A DNA stretch of 40,000 nt from Ponticaulis sp. (GTDB lineage Bacteria > Pseudomonadota > Alphaproteobacteria > Caulobacterales > Hyphomonadaceae): contig NZUJ01000046.1 of NCBI GenBank assembly GCA_002701295.1, forward strand, positions 1 to 40,000. The letters are read 5' to 3'. A program made the translations under genes and the position numbers. How positions within the stretch are numbered: the stretch's first letter is position 1; the number at the start of each line of letters is the position of its first letter. Under the pieces are notes generated by a model. It was not told the DNA's origin, made no database searches, and worked only from the letters and a program-made list of their open reading frames with translations. Below are positions 8,877-16,584 of this stretch, piece by piece.

Positions 8877-9965
8877 CTATCCGACCAAACCGGCCTTTTG
8901 GGCTTCACCATAAGCAAACTTCGCGAGAAGCGGCACGCGCTCTTCCATGGTTGCAGCATTCGCATTCGAAGCCGTTCCGTCACGGACCCGGCCCACAATG
9001 CCCTGCACGATTCCCGCCAGGCGGAAGCCGTTATAGGCGAAATAATAGTGCACATCCGGCATGCCAGCGAGCCCGCGATGTTCGCAATACATGTCGATAT
9101 ACTCTTCCATGGTCGGAATGCCGTAAGCATTGAGATCAGGAATAGTCACCAGCGCACCGCGCGCATCAGAACTCGGCATCACCCAGTTCATCAGGTGGTA
9201 GGTGAAGTCAGCGAGTGGATCACCGAGCGTCGAGAGCTCCCAGTCCAGTACTGCAATCACCTTTGGCTCTGTCGGGTGCAGAATCATATTGTCCAGGCGA
9301 TAGTCACCATGCACAATCGTGGTTGTTTCGCCTGCCGGAATATTCTTTGGCAGCCACTCGATCAGCGCATCCATTTCCGGTATTTTGGTCGTCTCAGACG
9401 CGACATATTGCTTGGTCCAGCGATGGATCTGACGCGCGACGTAATCGCCTTCCTTGCCATACCCTTCGAGGCCCGCAGCTTTCCAATCCACATTGTGGAG
9501 GTCTGCAAACGTCTTGACCTTGGCCTCATAAATCTTGCGACGCATCGCGGGCTCGTAATCAGGCAGAGTGCCATCCCAGAGAATCCGACCTTCAACATGG
9601 TCCATCACATAGAACATGGTGCCGACAACGCTATCGTCTTCGCAGAGTGCGTAAGGCCGCGCGACAGGAAAACCCAGCGGATGAAGTGCCGCGATCACGC
9701 GGAACTCGCGATCAACCGCGTGCGCCGACGGCAGCAGCTTTCCGGGTGGCTTACGTCGCATGACATAGGCTTTTTTGGGCGTAATCAGCTTGAAGGTCGG
9801 ATTGGATTGCCCGCCTTTGAACTGACGAACATCCATTGGTCCTTCAAACCCATCCACATTTTCGGTCATCCACTGAAAGAGATTGTCTTCATTGAACTTG
9901 TGGGTATCTGCGACTTCTTTCGTGCCGCTGAACATCTCTTGTGCGGACGCGCCGTGAACGGACAT
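8877..9965 (-). CDS. aminoglycoside-phosphotransferase-fold kinase, acyl-CoA-dehydrogenase-associated type
   Basis: A 362-residue protein of the phosphotransferase (APH/choline kinase-like) family, of the kind related to the N-terminal part of eukaryotic ACAD10/11. The N-lobe has FKGGQSNPTFKL and the nucleotide-binding Lys region YVMRRKPPGKLLPSAHAVDREFRV. The catalytic loop is IVHGDYRLDNMIL, with the HGD Asp and following Asn, and the metal-binding Asp is in VLDWELSTLGDPLADF. Homologues often act on small hydroxylated acyl substrates in fatty-acid breakdown; the substrate here is unknown. GGGGAGA lies 8 bases before the ATG. It is transcribed alone and ends at a strong terminator. Confidence 0.9.
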   Translation of the reverse strand: MSVHGASAQEMFSGTKEVADTHKFNEDNLFQWMTENVDGFEGPMDVRQFKGGQSNPTFKLITPKKAYVMRRKPPGKLLPSAHAVDREFRVIAALHPLGFPVARPYALCEDDSVVGTMFYVMDHVEGRILWDGTLPDYEPAMRRKIYEAKVKTFADLHNVDWKAAGLEGYGKEGDYVARQIHRWTKQYVASETTKIPEMDALIEWLPKNIPAGETTTIVHGDYRLDNMILHPTEPKVIAVLDWELSTLGDPLADFTYHLMNWVMPSSDARGALVTIPDLNAYGIPTMEEYIDMYCEHRGLAGMPDVHYYFAYNGFRLAGIVQGIVGRVRDGTASNANAATMEERVPLLAKFAYGEAQKAGLVG

Positions 9966-10185
9966 GTTTGAGTCTCCCCTGACTTCGCAATAGCTGACTA
10001 ATTTTTTGCGACATTAGCGATAACGACATTGAAGGCAATGGCAGACCGTGCGGAGAGTGAAATCACACGTGTTTGGATCGGATTTCAAATAGTCTCGAAC
10101 AGGTTTGTTAACTTCACTCCGCTAACTTGCCTCAATTGAGGGCGAGACGTGGGCAACCAGTCTCAACAGGGAAAACATTCGCCAA

Positions 10186-10578
10186 ATGAGCGCTGTGAAA
10201 AAAGGATCAGTGAGTTGCACGGATCAGGCCGAAAACCTGACTGTCGAAGAGTCTCGTGCTCTGATTCTCAGCCTTAAATCAGAGCTTGAACGCTCCCGGG
10301 AGAAAGAGCAGGAACTGATCAAGCTGAAGGTTGCTCTGTTCAGTCGCGCTAATCACGAATTTCGGACCCCTCTGACCATTATCGACGGGATCGCCTCACG
10401 CATGGCGCGTCAGTCAGCCGATCTGCGGCCAATAGATATCGAAGGTCGCTGCGAGACCATTCGTCATTCGGTAAAAGAACTTCTTCTTCTGACCGAAGTC
10501 CTGATGAGACAAATGTCTGACAGTCTTTATCCGGTGGAGATTGATGCCAAAGAGCAGGTCGTCAGGAAAAAGGCCTGA
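10186..10578 (+). CDS. orphan histidine-kinase DHp (HisKA) domain protein
   Basis: A 130-residue protein consisting of a coiled-coil lead-in (about residues 20-50, SLKSELERSREKEQELIKLK) and a complete HisKA dimerization helix pair. The H-box FSRANHEFRTPLTIIDGIASRM places the phosphoacceptor at His57. After the second helix (about 85-110) the protein ends; there is no N, G1 or G2 box, so no ATP-binding domain. The gene stops 5 bases from the convergent purD end, so there is no room for a frameshifted kinase domain. It may be a histidine phosphotransfer protein or a dimerization partner of a full kinase. A weak GGGAAAA precedes the start. Confidence 0.75.
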   Translation: MSAVKKGSVSCTDQAENLTVEESRALILSLKSELERSREKEQELIKLKVALFSRANHEFRTPLTIIDGIASRMARQSADLRPIDIEGRCETIRHSVKELLLLTEVLMRQMSDSLYPVEIDAKEQVVRKKA

Positions 10579-10583
10579 CAGGC

Positions 10584-11867
10584 TTATTTCTGAATGCGCC
10601 AGCCAATATCGGACCGATAGAACCCCTCTGGCCAGTCAATCGCATCGACACCTGCATAAGCATTTGCCAGCGCCTGCCCCAGTGTATCGCCAGTGCCGGT
10701 GACATTGATCACTCGTCCACCTGAGGCCTGAAGCTCTCCTGCATCCCCAATGCGTGTACCCGCATGGAACACCTTCACGCCTGACTTCGCGTTCGCAGTT
10801 TCAACCCCTGAAATCACAGATCCTTTTACGTAATCACCGGGATAGCCTTTTGTCGCCATTACGACAGTTGCCGACGGCTTGAACCCACCTTCCGGATAGA
10901 GCCTCGCAAAGTCAGATTCCGAATAGCCTCCGGTCGCGCTTGCGAGAAGCAAGGGAACAATATCGCCCTCAAGGCCGGTCATCAGCACCTGGCATTCCGG
11001 GTCACCAAAACGGCAGTTATACTCAACCACTTTCGGGCCATCTTCAGTCAGCATCAGCCCCACATAAAGAACCCCCTGAAACGGACAACCATCGGCTTTC
11101 ATTCCCTGCAGCGTCGGCTGGATCACCGTCTGCACCACGGTTTCCATGAGGTCAGGTGTCACGATGGGCGCCGGCGCATAGGCGCCCATGCCTCCGGTAT
11201 TCGGTCCCTCATCGCCATCAAAGGCCCGCTTGTGATCCTGAGCCGCGGGCAGAACCGCAAAGTTTTCACCATCGGTCAGGACGAAAACACTGGCCTCTTC
11301 GCCGTGCATGAACTCTTCGATCACGAGTTCAGTCGACGCTGATCCGAATTGCCCGCCCAGCATGCTTGCAGCAGCCACATCCGCTTCCATTCGGGTTTTC
11401 GCGATCACAACACCCTTGCCTGCCGCCAGACCATCAGCCTTCAATACGAAGGGCGGTTTCAGCGTGTCGAGAAACGCTTTAGCGTCAGCAACCGTCGTCA
11501 CGCGCTTATAAGCAGCCGTAGGTACGTGACAGCGCGCCATCAAATCTTTGGAAAAACCCTTGGACGCCTCAATCTGAGCCGCAGCCGCGCTAGGACCAAA
11601 AACGTCAAAACCGATTTCGCGAATGCGGTCCGCAAGTCCTTCCGCGAGAGGCTGTTCGGGCCCGATGACGATCAGGTCGGGCTCAAGCTGCTCAACGAGT
11701 TTCACCATGCTGGAAATATCATCGGCCTTCACGTCAAAACATGGACCAACTTCATTCAAGCCAGGGCTACCGGGCGCAGACCAGACCGTGTCCACCAAAG
11801 GGGACTGATTGATTTTCCAGGCCAGGGCGTGTTCGCGGCCGCCGGAACCGACAATAAGGATGTTCAT
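10584..11867 (-). CDS. purD: phosphoribosylamine-glycine ligase
   Basis: Catalyses step two of purine synthesis, joining glycine to 5-phosphoribosylamine with ATP. The 427-residue product starts with the classic MNILIVGSGGREHALAWKI and has the ATP-grasp features LKADGLAAGKGVVIA, GPNTGGMGAYAPAP and VVEYNCRFGDPECQ, in the usual order. I chose the ATG at 11867 because the family N-terminus begins there with GGAG just upstream; the frame stays open to 11984 but that extension has no purD character. Full length, no anomalies. It is divergent from the cytochrome c gene, sharing a 132-base control region. Confidence 0.96.
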   Translation of the reverse strand: MNILIVGSGGREHALAWKINQSPLVDTVWSAPGSPGLNEVGPCFDVKADDISSMVKLVEQLEPDLIVIGPEQPLAEGLADRIREIGFDVFGPSAAAAQIEASKGFSKDLMARCHVPTAAYKRVTTVADAKAFLDTLKPPFVLKADGLAAGKGVVIAKTRMEADVAAASMLGGQFGSASTELVIEEFMHGEEASVFVLTDGENFAVLPAAQDHKRAFDGDEGPNTGGMGAYAPAPIVTPDLMETVVQTVIQPTLQGMKADGCPFQGVLYVGLMLTEDGPKVVEYNCRFGDPECQVLMTGLEGDIVPLLLASATGGYSESDFARLYPEGGFKPSATVVMATKGYPGDYVKGSVISGVETANAKSGVKVFHAGTRIGDAGELQASGGRVINVTGTGDTLGQALANAYAGVDAIDWPEGFYRSDIGWRIQK

Positions 11868-11999
11868 GCGCTCCACATGAAAAACAGTTCGGCGCTCGTC
11901 AAGAATTTTGCGGCAAACCACCCAAAAGACTTTGTTGCGCCTGCCCGCCTGAAGCATGATACAATTAATCGACTTACAGCGCATTCGAGAAGGTGTGAT

Positions 12000-12401
12000 A
12001 TGAAATCCTTAAGTCTAATGTCAGCTGGTCTGCTGCTTTCTCTCGCCGCTTGTGGTCCGTCAGACCCACCAGTTGCGCCTCCCGAAACTGAAAGCGAGAC
12101 AGCGGCTGAGCTGGATACAGCCCTGCATGATGACATCGAGAATGGTAGAGCGATCGTTGTCGAAAACTGCACGTCTTGTCATGCTGTCGGCCCGGATGGA
12201 GAAAGCCCACGGACGGATGCACCGCCGCTTCGATACGCTCTTTCAGGTCTGAGCGCCGAGGCGCTTTCAGACAACTTCCGCGAAGGTATTCACGTTGGCG
12301 CCGTGGATATGCCAGACTTTGATTTCGGCCCGAGAGGCACGGCCTCTGTAGTCGCCTATATTCAGTCCATTCAGGAAGCCCCTCCTGCAGAAACAGAATA
12401 G
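12000..12401 (+). CDS. monohaem cytochrome c lipoprotein
   Basis: A 133-residue lipoprotein-like c-type cytochrome. The signal peptide ends in lipobox LSLAAC (Cys18). A Glu/Pro-rich linker leads to haem motif CTSCH (57-61), with a plausible axial Met104 in GAVDMPDFDFG. It probably carries electrons at the periplasmic face of a membrane. The start is the ATG at 12000, with GAGAAGG seven bases upstream; a longer open frame extends back through the antisense of purD but is not coding. The next gene is a 48-residue membrane peptide. Confidence 0.86.
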   Translation: MKSLSLMSAGLLLSLAACGPSDPPVAPPETESETAAELDTALHDDIENGRAIVVENCTSCHAVGPDGESPRTDAPPLRYALSGLSAEALSDNFREGIHVGAVDMPDFDFGPRGTASVVAYIQSIQEAPPAETE

Positions 12402-12497
12402 AAATTTCTGAAAAATTTGGACCCATCTCCAATTCGGGGCGTTGGTGCAGTAGCGCCAGTTATCTGACGCAACGACTGAAACAAATGGAGATAAAAC

Positions 12498-12644
12498 ATG
12501 TCACATGCCGAGCTAAAAACAAACGAAGCTCGTCAGGCTAGCCGCTCTCCGGGAATGTATGCCGTACTTGGTATTTCTACTCTTCTCGCCGTGGTGATCC
12601 TTGGCGCAATGGTGGCCTTTGTTGCCGGCGGTTCGGCAGGCTAG
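12498..12644 (+). CDS. small single-pass membrane protein (48 aa)
   Basis: A short ORF with GGAG 8 bases before its ATG. The product has a hydrophilic N-terminus (MSHAELKTNEARQASRSPG) followed by one strong hydrophobic helix (LGISTLLAVVILGAMVAFVAG). No family recognised. The good ribosome site and clean amphiphilic layout argue that it is real. It lies 96 bases after the cytochrome c gene on the same strand and may share its transcript. Confidence 0.6.
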   Translation: MSHAELKTNEARQASRSPGMYAVLGISTLLAVVILGAMVAFVAGGSAG

Positions 12645-12750
12645 CCGTTCTCAGTGCTCTGAAGCCGCCCTATTCGGCGACCGAATTAAACACTGATCTG
12701 TCTGAAAATGCGGGCAAATGCCTCACGATGATTGCCCAGCTGCTAACCGT

Positions 12751-13689
12751 TCAGACAAACACACCCGAGCGGCGGACAATTCTGCCGCCGGTGCCGAGCT
12801 TGAAGCGCGCGATACCTGCGCCGGGGCCTGTATTGACGCCGCCAAGGTCCAGCTCACGAATGCCGAGCGCCTTGAGTTCAAGCATACACCGCCACAAGAT
12901 CAGATTGTGAGCGCCCGCCTTACGCCCTTCCTCGGAGCTCCAGCCGATGTGATAGGTCGCCATAGCGCCATGAAGCAGAAACATCATCGCCGCAACACCT
13001 TCGCGCCCTTGGTCTGCTCGCCAGATGCGAATTCCGGCCTTCTTGTCAGCGCCTTTAGCTGCCAGTTTCTGCCCCTGCCAAGCGACTGTCAGCTTTGGCG
13101 GTAGACCGCGATAGCCTTTTTCTTGTCTTTGTTTCGCTTCTTCCTCGAGCAGCCAGTCATATTGGCCAGCTTTTTGACCAGAAGCGGTGAAGCTCAACTC
13201 CGACTTTTCAGCCGCGACCAGTCTGTTTCGCCACTTTCCATCAAGCGCTTTTCTCAGCTCGTCCTCCGACTGGGTGAGATCGAGCCTCACCGTCGCGTCT
13301 CCTGTCATCACGCGGTTGAAGCTTCGCGGCGAAAACTCGTCATCCAGCGTAATGGCAACCAGGCGAGGCCATCTCAACTTTATTGCCCGACGAATTGCTT
13401 TCAGCGCCAGTGTCTTTTCATCGACAGAGAGGTCCGTTAGCCAGATCGGTCCATAACTCGCTAGTGCTAAAGTCCCCACCATGGCGAAGGGTCGAAGTAC
13501 AAACTGAACAAGCGCACACGGCTTCCCAGCAGGGTCGGATACCGACATTCGCAACACCTTTGCGCCGTGCTGACGCATAACTTCGCCATAGGCCCAATCC
13601 TGCTGATAAGCAGCCGGGACCTGCGCCAGTCTGGCATCCCAGTTCTGACGCGAAAGCTTATCGATTTCAGCTGTGAAGTGTCGGCTCAT
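12751..13689 (-). CDS. FemAB-like / GNAT-fold acyltransferase
   Basis: A 312-residue protein resembling FemX/FemAB peptidoglycan-bridge aminoacyltransferases, which consist of two GNAT-like domains. Recognisable features are QQDWAYGEVMRQHGAKVLRM near the N-terminus, LASYGPIWL, the DLTQSEDELRKALDGKWRNRLVAAEK block, and a C-terminal YHIGWSSEEGRKAGAHNLILWRCMLELKALGIRELDLGGVN that matches the second acyltransferase fold. In Gram-negative bacteria such proteins also acylate other amines, so the substrate is open. No clear ribosome site precedes the ATG. It is divergent from a small membrane-protein gene. Confidence 0.82.
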   Translation of the reverse strand: MSRHFTAEIDKLSRQNWDARLAQVPAAYQQDWAYGEVMRQHGAKVLRMSVSDPAGKPCALVQFVLRPFAMVGTLALASYGPIWLTDLSVDEKTLALKAIRRAIKLRWPRLVAITLDDEFSPRSFNRVMTGDATVRLDLTQSEDELRKALDGKWRNRLVAAEKSELSFTASGQKAGQYDWLLEEEAKQRQEKGYRGLPPKLTVAWQGQKLAAKGADKKAGIRIWRADQGREGVAAMMFLLHGAMATYHIGWSSEEGRKAGAHNLILWRCMLELKALGIRELDLGGVNTGPGAGIARFKLGTGGRIVRRSGVFV

Positions 13690-13763
13690 GAAAGGAAGAA
13701 TTAATCAGAGCCGGTTAGTTTTTTACTAAACTCTCATGTCCCCGATTGCTGGTCTCTTGTTCC

Positions 13764-13949
13764 ATGGCAAAATCCAAGCTGCAGACAATATCAGGACATC
13801 GCCTGCCCACGCCGCGCGTCACACTGACTGCGGTGGGGCTGGCCGTGGCGTGGATTGGCCTGCCCATTCTTTTGATTGGCGGCCTTTTGGACCTCTTCAT
13901 GCAGCTCGCCTTTGGAATCTGCACGGGCCTGTGGTGTCTGGCACCTTAG
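13764..13949 (+). CDS. small membrane protein (61 aa)
   Basis: MAKSKLQTISGHRLPTPRVT is followed by two hydrophobic stretches (TAVGLAVAWIGLPILLIGGLL and DLFMQLAFGICTGLWCLA), suggesting one bent or two short membrane helices. A TTG at 13746 would add six residues; neither start has a clear ribosome site. The stop codon overlaps the stop of the convergent small membrane gene by three bases. No family recognised. Confidence 0.5.
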   Translation: MAKSKLQTISGHRLPTPRVTLTAVGLAVAWIGLPILLIGGLLDLFMQLAFGICTGLWCLAP

Positions 13950-14107
13950 CGGCGGCGCGTGATTTCCTTAATGCGGCTATCAAGAGAGAAAGAAAACGCC
14001 AGAGAAATCACGAGCGGTACCCAGATCGGCAACTCGCCGAGCCCCGGCGCATTCATCGCTTCCGCGATGTGATCGTCGACAAGCCACCAGAAGAGAAACA
14101 GAAACAT
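13946..14107 (-). CDS. small membrane protein (53 aa)
   Basis: A short ORF preceded by GGATGG. The product begins with a hydrophobic MFLFLFWWLVDD, has a short polar middle, then a second hydrophobic helix (LPIWVPLVISLAFSFSL) and a basic tail (KEITRRR), a sensible positive-end topology. It lies just downstream of the SGNH esterase gene on the same strand and tail-to-tail with the preceding small gene. No family recognised. Confidence 0.5.
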   Translation of the reverse strand: MFLFLFWWLVDDHIAEAMNAPGLGELPIWVPLVISLAFSFSLDSRIKEITRRR

Positions 14108-14173
14108 ATCGCCATCCTTTGTTTATCGAATAACAATAATGTCGAACCGCATCCAGTGCAAGCCGTACAGAAT

Positions 14174-15049
14174 TCAACCAGTCTCAGACATTGCATTTTC
14201 TGCACAGGTGAGCACGTCTTCGGGTCGTCCAGTCTCGCCCAATTCATCTGAAAACGCGTCGTTCTGAACGAACTCGCCAGCTGCAGGAAGCGCATCGGTC
14301 AGCGCCAGAGCAATCACGCGCGCAACCCCGCAAGCGCCGGTTTCCTTGAAATGCGTATTGTCTTCAATGCCATTGGGATAGCGTTCAAGGTGTCCCGGAA
14401 GCTGATCAGCCAGCTCTTCGGGCGTCATCCAGAAGAAATCTTCGCGGGTTTCGTCGATACCGAGCGTTTCGAAATATGCGAGTGAGAGCTGGGCGAGATC
14501 GATATATGCGGCGTCGGATTCCTCTGCGGCGAGTTCCGCATTCAGCCGATACAGCCCATGCGTTTCAACCATTGCCGGCCCTTCCCAGAGCCGCCGCGCA
14601 GCAGAAGAGAGAATCAGCGGAACGCCGCCAGCTTCAGACACATCATCGGCAAAGCGCACCAGATTATCGCGATAAGCCCCATCGGCAGCGGCGTAGCGCT
14701 CCGGAGCATCATCGCGACTGTCATTGTGCCCGAAGGAAATCAGCACAAGATCGCCAGGGCTGACGGTTTCCATCAGCGCAGCCCACTTGCCTTCATCGAT
14801 ATAGCTTTTGGTAGATCGGCCATTCACCGCGCGATTATCAATCGTCACCTCATCGGAGAGATAAAACCCCAGCACCTGCCCCCAGCCGATTTGCGGGGCG
14901 CGCTCGGGCGGATAATCCGCCGCCGTTGAGTCTCCTGCGATGATGATTTTACCCGAAAGGCCCGCGGGCTCGGCCTGGCTCGTCGCGGTGCTGGCACAGG
15001 CGGTGATCCCGGCCAGCAGGGGCAGAGCCAGAAACAGTGATGCGCGCAT
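14174..15049 (-). CDS. SGNH/GDSL hydrolase lipoprotein, rhamnogalacturonan acetylesterase-like
   Basis: A 291-residue secreted esterase of the SGNH fold. A lipoprotein signal ends at LAGITAC (Cys18). Block I is IIIAGDSTAADYP (nucleophile Ser41), followed by VNGRSTKSYIDEGKW (Gly block), ISFGHNDSRD (Asn109) and IEDNTHFKETGA, supplying the Asp230/His233 pair. The GDSTAA and DNTHF spellings match rhamnogalacturonan acetylesterases, which remove acetyl groups from pectin-type polysaccharide. A strong AGGAGG lies 5 bases before the ATG at 15049; the frame is open 13 codons further but without a better start. The polysaccharide target is inferred only. Confidence 0.88.
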   Translation of the reverse strand: MRASLFLALPLLAGITACASTATSQAEPAGLSGKIIIAGDSTAADYPPERAPQIGWGQVLGFYLSDEVTIDNRAVNGRSTKSYIDEGKWAALMETVSPGDLVLISFGHNDSRDDAPERYAAADGAYRDNLVRFADDVSEAGGVPLILSSAARRLWEGPAMVETHGLYRLNAELAAEESDAAYIDLAQLSLAYFETLGIDETREDFFWMTPEELADQLPGHLERYPNGIEDNTHFKETGACGVARVIALALTDALPAAGEFVQNDAFSDELGETGRPEDVLTCAENAMSETG

Positions 15050-15220
15050 GGTGTCCTCCTTATATCTGGAGGGCAGTCTGCAGCGCATGACACCGGTGTC
15101 AAGTTATGGAAGATAAAGTGAGTTTGTATGCCTCACGCCGCGTGGCGGCTCCGGCGGGGCGGGCTGACCGCCCGACATCCGGTCGGATGTTGTTGAGTGC
15201 CCAACACAGGAAAGGGTGAT

Positions 15221-15300
15221 GTGCACCCCACAAGCGACCGCGCAGGCGCAGCGTGCCCGAAGCCGAAGGCGACGGGATAGCACGCGAGCAATCATAATAA
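15221..15300. repeat. diverged ~80-bp direct repeat, copy 1
   Basis: Shares a 23-base identical core (15229-15251) with 16399-16421. Similarity continues to both sides: GTGC before the core, and afterwards GCCGAAGGCGA versus GCCGGAGGCGA, then a shared GCGAGCAA. The two copies have the same orientation and bracket the hypothetical gene at 15292-16242. Just upstream (15127-15200) lie further small inverted repeats, including a perfect ACATCCG-GT-CGGATGT. Confidence 0.7.
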
Positions 15301-16242
15301 ACTTCTTATCCGCGGAGGCGGTTTCGGATCGAGACAACTCAGATCCGGGAGGCCTGCATAAGGGTCAGGTCTGACGCCAAGGCCGATCTCCTCAAGCCTG
15401 GATGAGGCGAGGTAATGAATAAGGGTCAAATCGCGCTTCTGCTCGGGGTCGGCGGAGTCATAATGTTCCGCGGGTGGAACCCAGTTGGCGAGCGGCTCGA
15501 AATAGAGGGGGTGTTTGAGCGGGGTGTTGGAGAAAGGTTCCGAAGCCCCTCCCACTTGTGGGGAGGGGTTGGGGTGGGGGGAAGAGGTTTCAAATAACCC
15601 CCTCTCCCCAGCTCGGGAGAATTGCATCTCATGCAATTCTTCCTTCCCTCGCTGTCCCTCTCCCACGAGGGGAGAGGGAGGCGCTGTGGCCATGACCGCC
15701 CTGGTCGCCAGAGACATCGCGAATTTGTCCGCATTGGCCAGCACATAGTGCATGCGTTTGAGGCGGGCAAAGAGATGGCCGGCATCGACCAGCTTGAGCG
15801 GGTCCGTCCGGAGGCCGGGAAGGCTCCGACGCCGGTGACGACGCCGCCGGTTTTCGATCACCGGGGTGAGGACTTTGAAGCTGTTCAGGCTCGGCAGCTC
15901 GCGCAGAAGCTCGCGGCGCTCGGCCTCCTGACGGTGGACCAGGGTCAGGCCACGCGGGGTCGCTTTCGCCCGGCGCTGTGGCGGCTCGGAGGCGCGCCCC
16001 AGCCCGATCAGTTCAGCGGCCAGAAAAAGGATGAAACAGCGCAGGTGATATTCCAGCCGCAGCACATGGGTCATCATGTGCTCCATGCGGCCGAAGAGCA
16101 GACCCGGACGGTGATGATGGGGAATGGCTTCGCGCTCGCGGTCCGCCGCGCCGGACAGGCTCGTCAGATAGCTGCGCAGACGCTGCGCCACGTAGAGGGG
16201 CTCAGTCGAGAGCGGTGTGCAGGTGTCATCCTCGTCCATCAT
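15292..16242 (-). CDS. hypothetical protein interrupted in frame by a palindromic element
   Basis: A 316-residue protein of unrecognised family. The N-terminal part (1-185) is Arg/His-rich with a helical segment HMMTHVLRLEYHLRCFILFLAAELIGL and a later GHLFARLKRMHYVLANADKFAMSLATRAV. The C-terminal part is Pro-rich (LDPKPPPRIRSLL). Residues about 188-233 are encoded by a GC-rich hairpin element and read PPSPLVGEGQRG and SPHPNPSPQVGG, low-complexity peptides typical of translated repeats rather than of a folded domain. No clear ribosome site precedes the double-ATG start. It is flanked by direct repeats. It could be a live gene that tolerated an insertion, or a decaying one. Confidence 0.6.
   Translation of the reverse strand: MMDEDDTCTPLSTEPLYVAQRLRSYLTSLSGAADREREAIPHHHRPGLLFGRMEHMMTHVLRLEYHLRCFILFLAAELIGLGRASEPPQRRAKATPRGLTLVHRQEAERRELLRELPSLNSFKVLTPVIENRRRRHRRRSLPGLRTDPLKLVDAGHLFARLKRMHYVLANADKFAMSLATRAVMATAPPSPLVGEGQRGKEELHEMQFSRAGERGLFETSSPHPNPSPQVGGASEPFSNTPLKHPLYFEPLANWVPPAEHYDSADPEQKRDLTLIHYLASSRLEEIGLGVRPDPYAGLPDLSCLDPKPPPRIRSLL
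15546..15678. repeat. GC-rich palindromic repeat element inside a coding region
   Basis: Three hairpins in 133 bases: CCCCTCCCAC (15546-15555) with 15558-15568, allowing one bulge; a perfect 10-bp stem AGAATTGCAT (15618-15627) with 15631-15640 around CTC; and a perfect 9-bp stem CCCTCTCCC (15656-15664) with 15670-15678. The length keeps the surrounding minus-strand frame open. The GGGAGAGG/CCTCTCCC ends resemble dispersed extragenic repeats common in alphaproteobacteria. Confidence 0.8.
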
Positions 16243-16584
16243 GGGGAAAAGTATGGGGTGGTTTAGGAGGGGTGGGATGAGTTTTGGGTTTTCTCAGTTT
16301 GCTTGGGTGTGTTTATTTTTTTGCTCGGGCGTGTCGCTTCGCTCGCCCTGCGCCTTCGCCTTGCTCGTGACGCCGCGAACCAAGTTCAGGGTGCTCAACA
16401 CAAGCGACCGCGCAGGCGCAGCCGGGTCGAGCCGGAGGCGAACCACATAGGCGAGCAAATGATGAGAAAACCCCACCTCTCCCCTGCCCCTCTACCCCAA
16501 GGGCGGAGAGGGGTTCCAGAAAGAACAGCGCAAAGCGACCGTTTGAATGAACACGCGGAATGTAGGACGGTTAACCAGTATGAT
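16243..16584. other. repeat-rich noncoding spacer next to the retron
   Basis: 342 bases without a supported gene. It contains the second copy of the ~80-bp direct repeat (16391-16468) and a CCCCTCT/AGAGGGG hairpin at 16487-16513 of the same general type as the element inside the neighbouring gene. The stretch marks the left edge of the AT-richer reverse-transcriptase island. Confidence 0.6.
16391..16468. repeat. diverged ~80-bp direct repeat, copy 2
   Basis: Second copy of the repeat at 15221-15300, same orientation, with the identical core at 16399-16421. It is followed within 20 bases by a CCTCTCCC-type hairpin. Confidence 0.7.

Noticed and set aside
8634..9971. 445-codon + frame opposite the phosphotransferase and across the mtgA 5' end
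   Set aside because: Antisense shadow of two recognisable genes. It also runs through a strong terminator hairpin, and the product resembles nothing.
11349..12401. 350-codon version of the cytochrome c gene
   Set aside because: The N-terminal two thirds is antisense to purD. The real gene starts at 12000, with a good ribosome site and a lipoprotein signal.
15127..15300. Possible CRISPR-like repeats
   Set aside because: The inverted repeats differ from each other and are not regularly spaced, and there are no cas genes in the window.
15622..16266. 214-codon + frame opposite the hypothetical gene
   Set aside because: Opposite-strand shadow. The minus-strand frame is longer and has more protein-like helical segments, although that gene itself is not certain.
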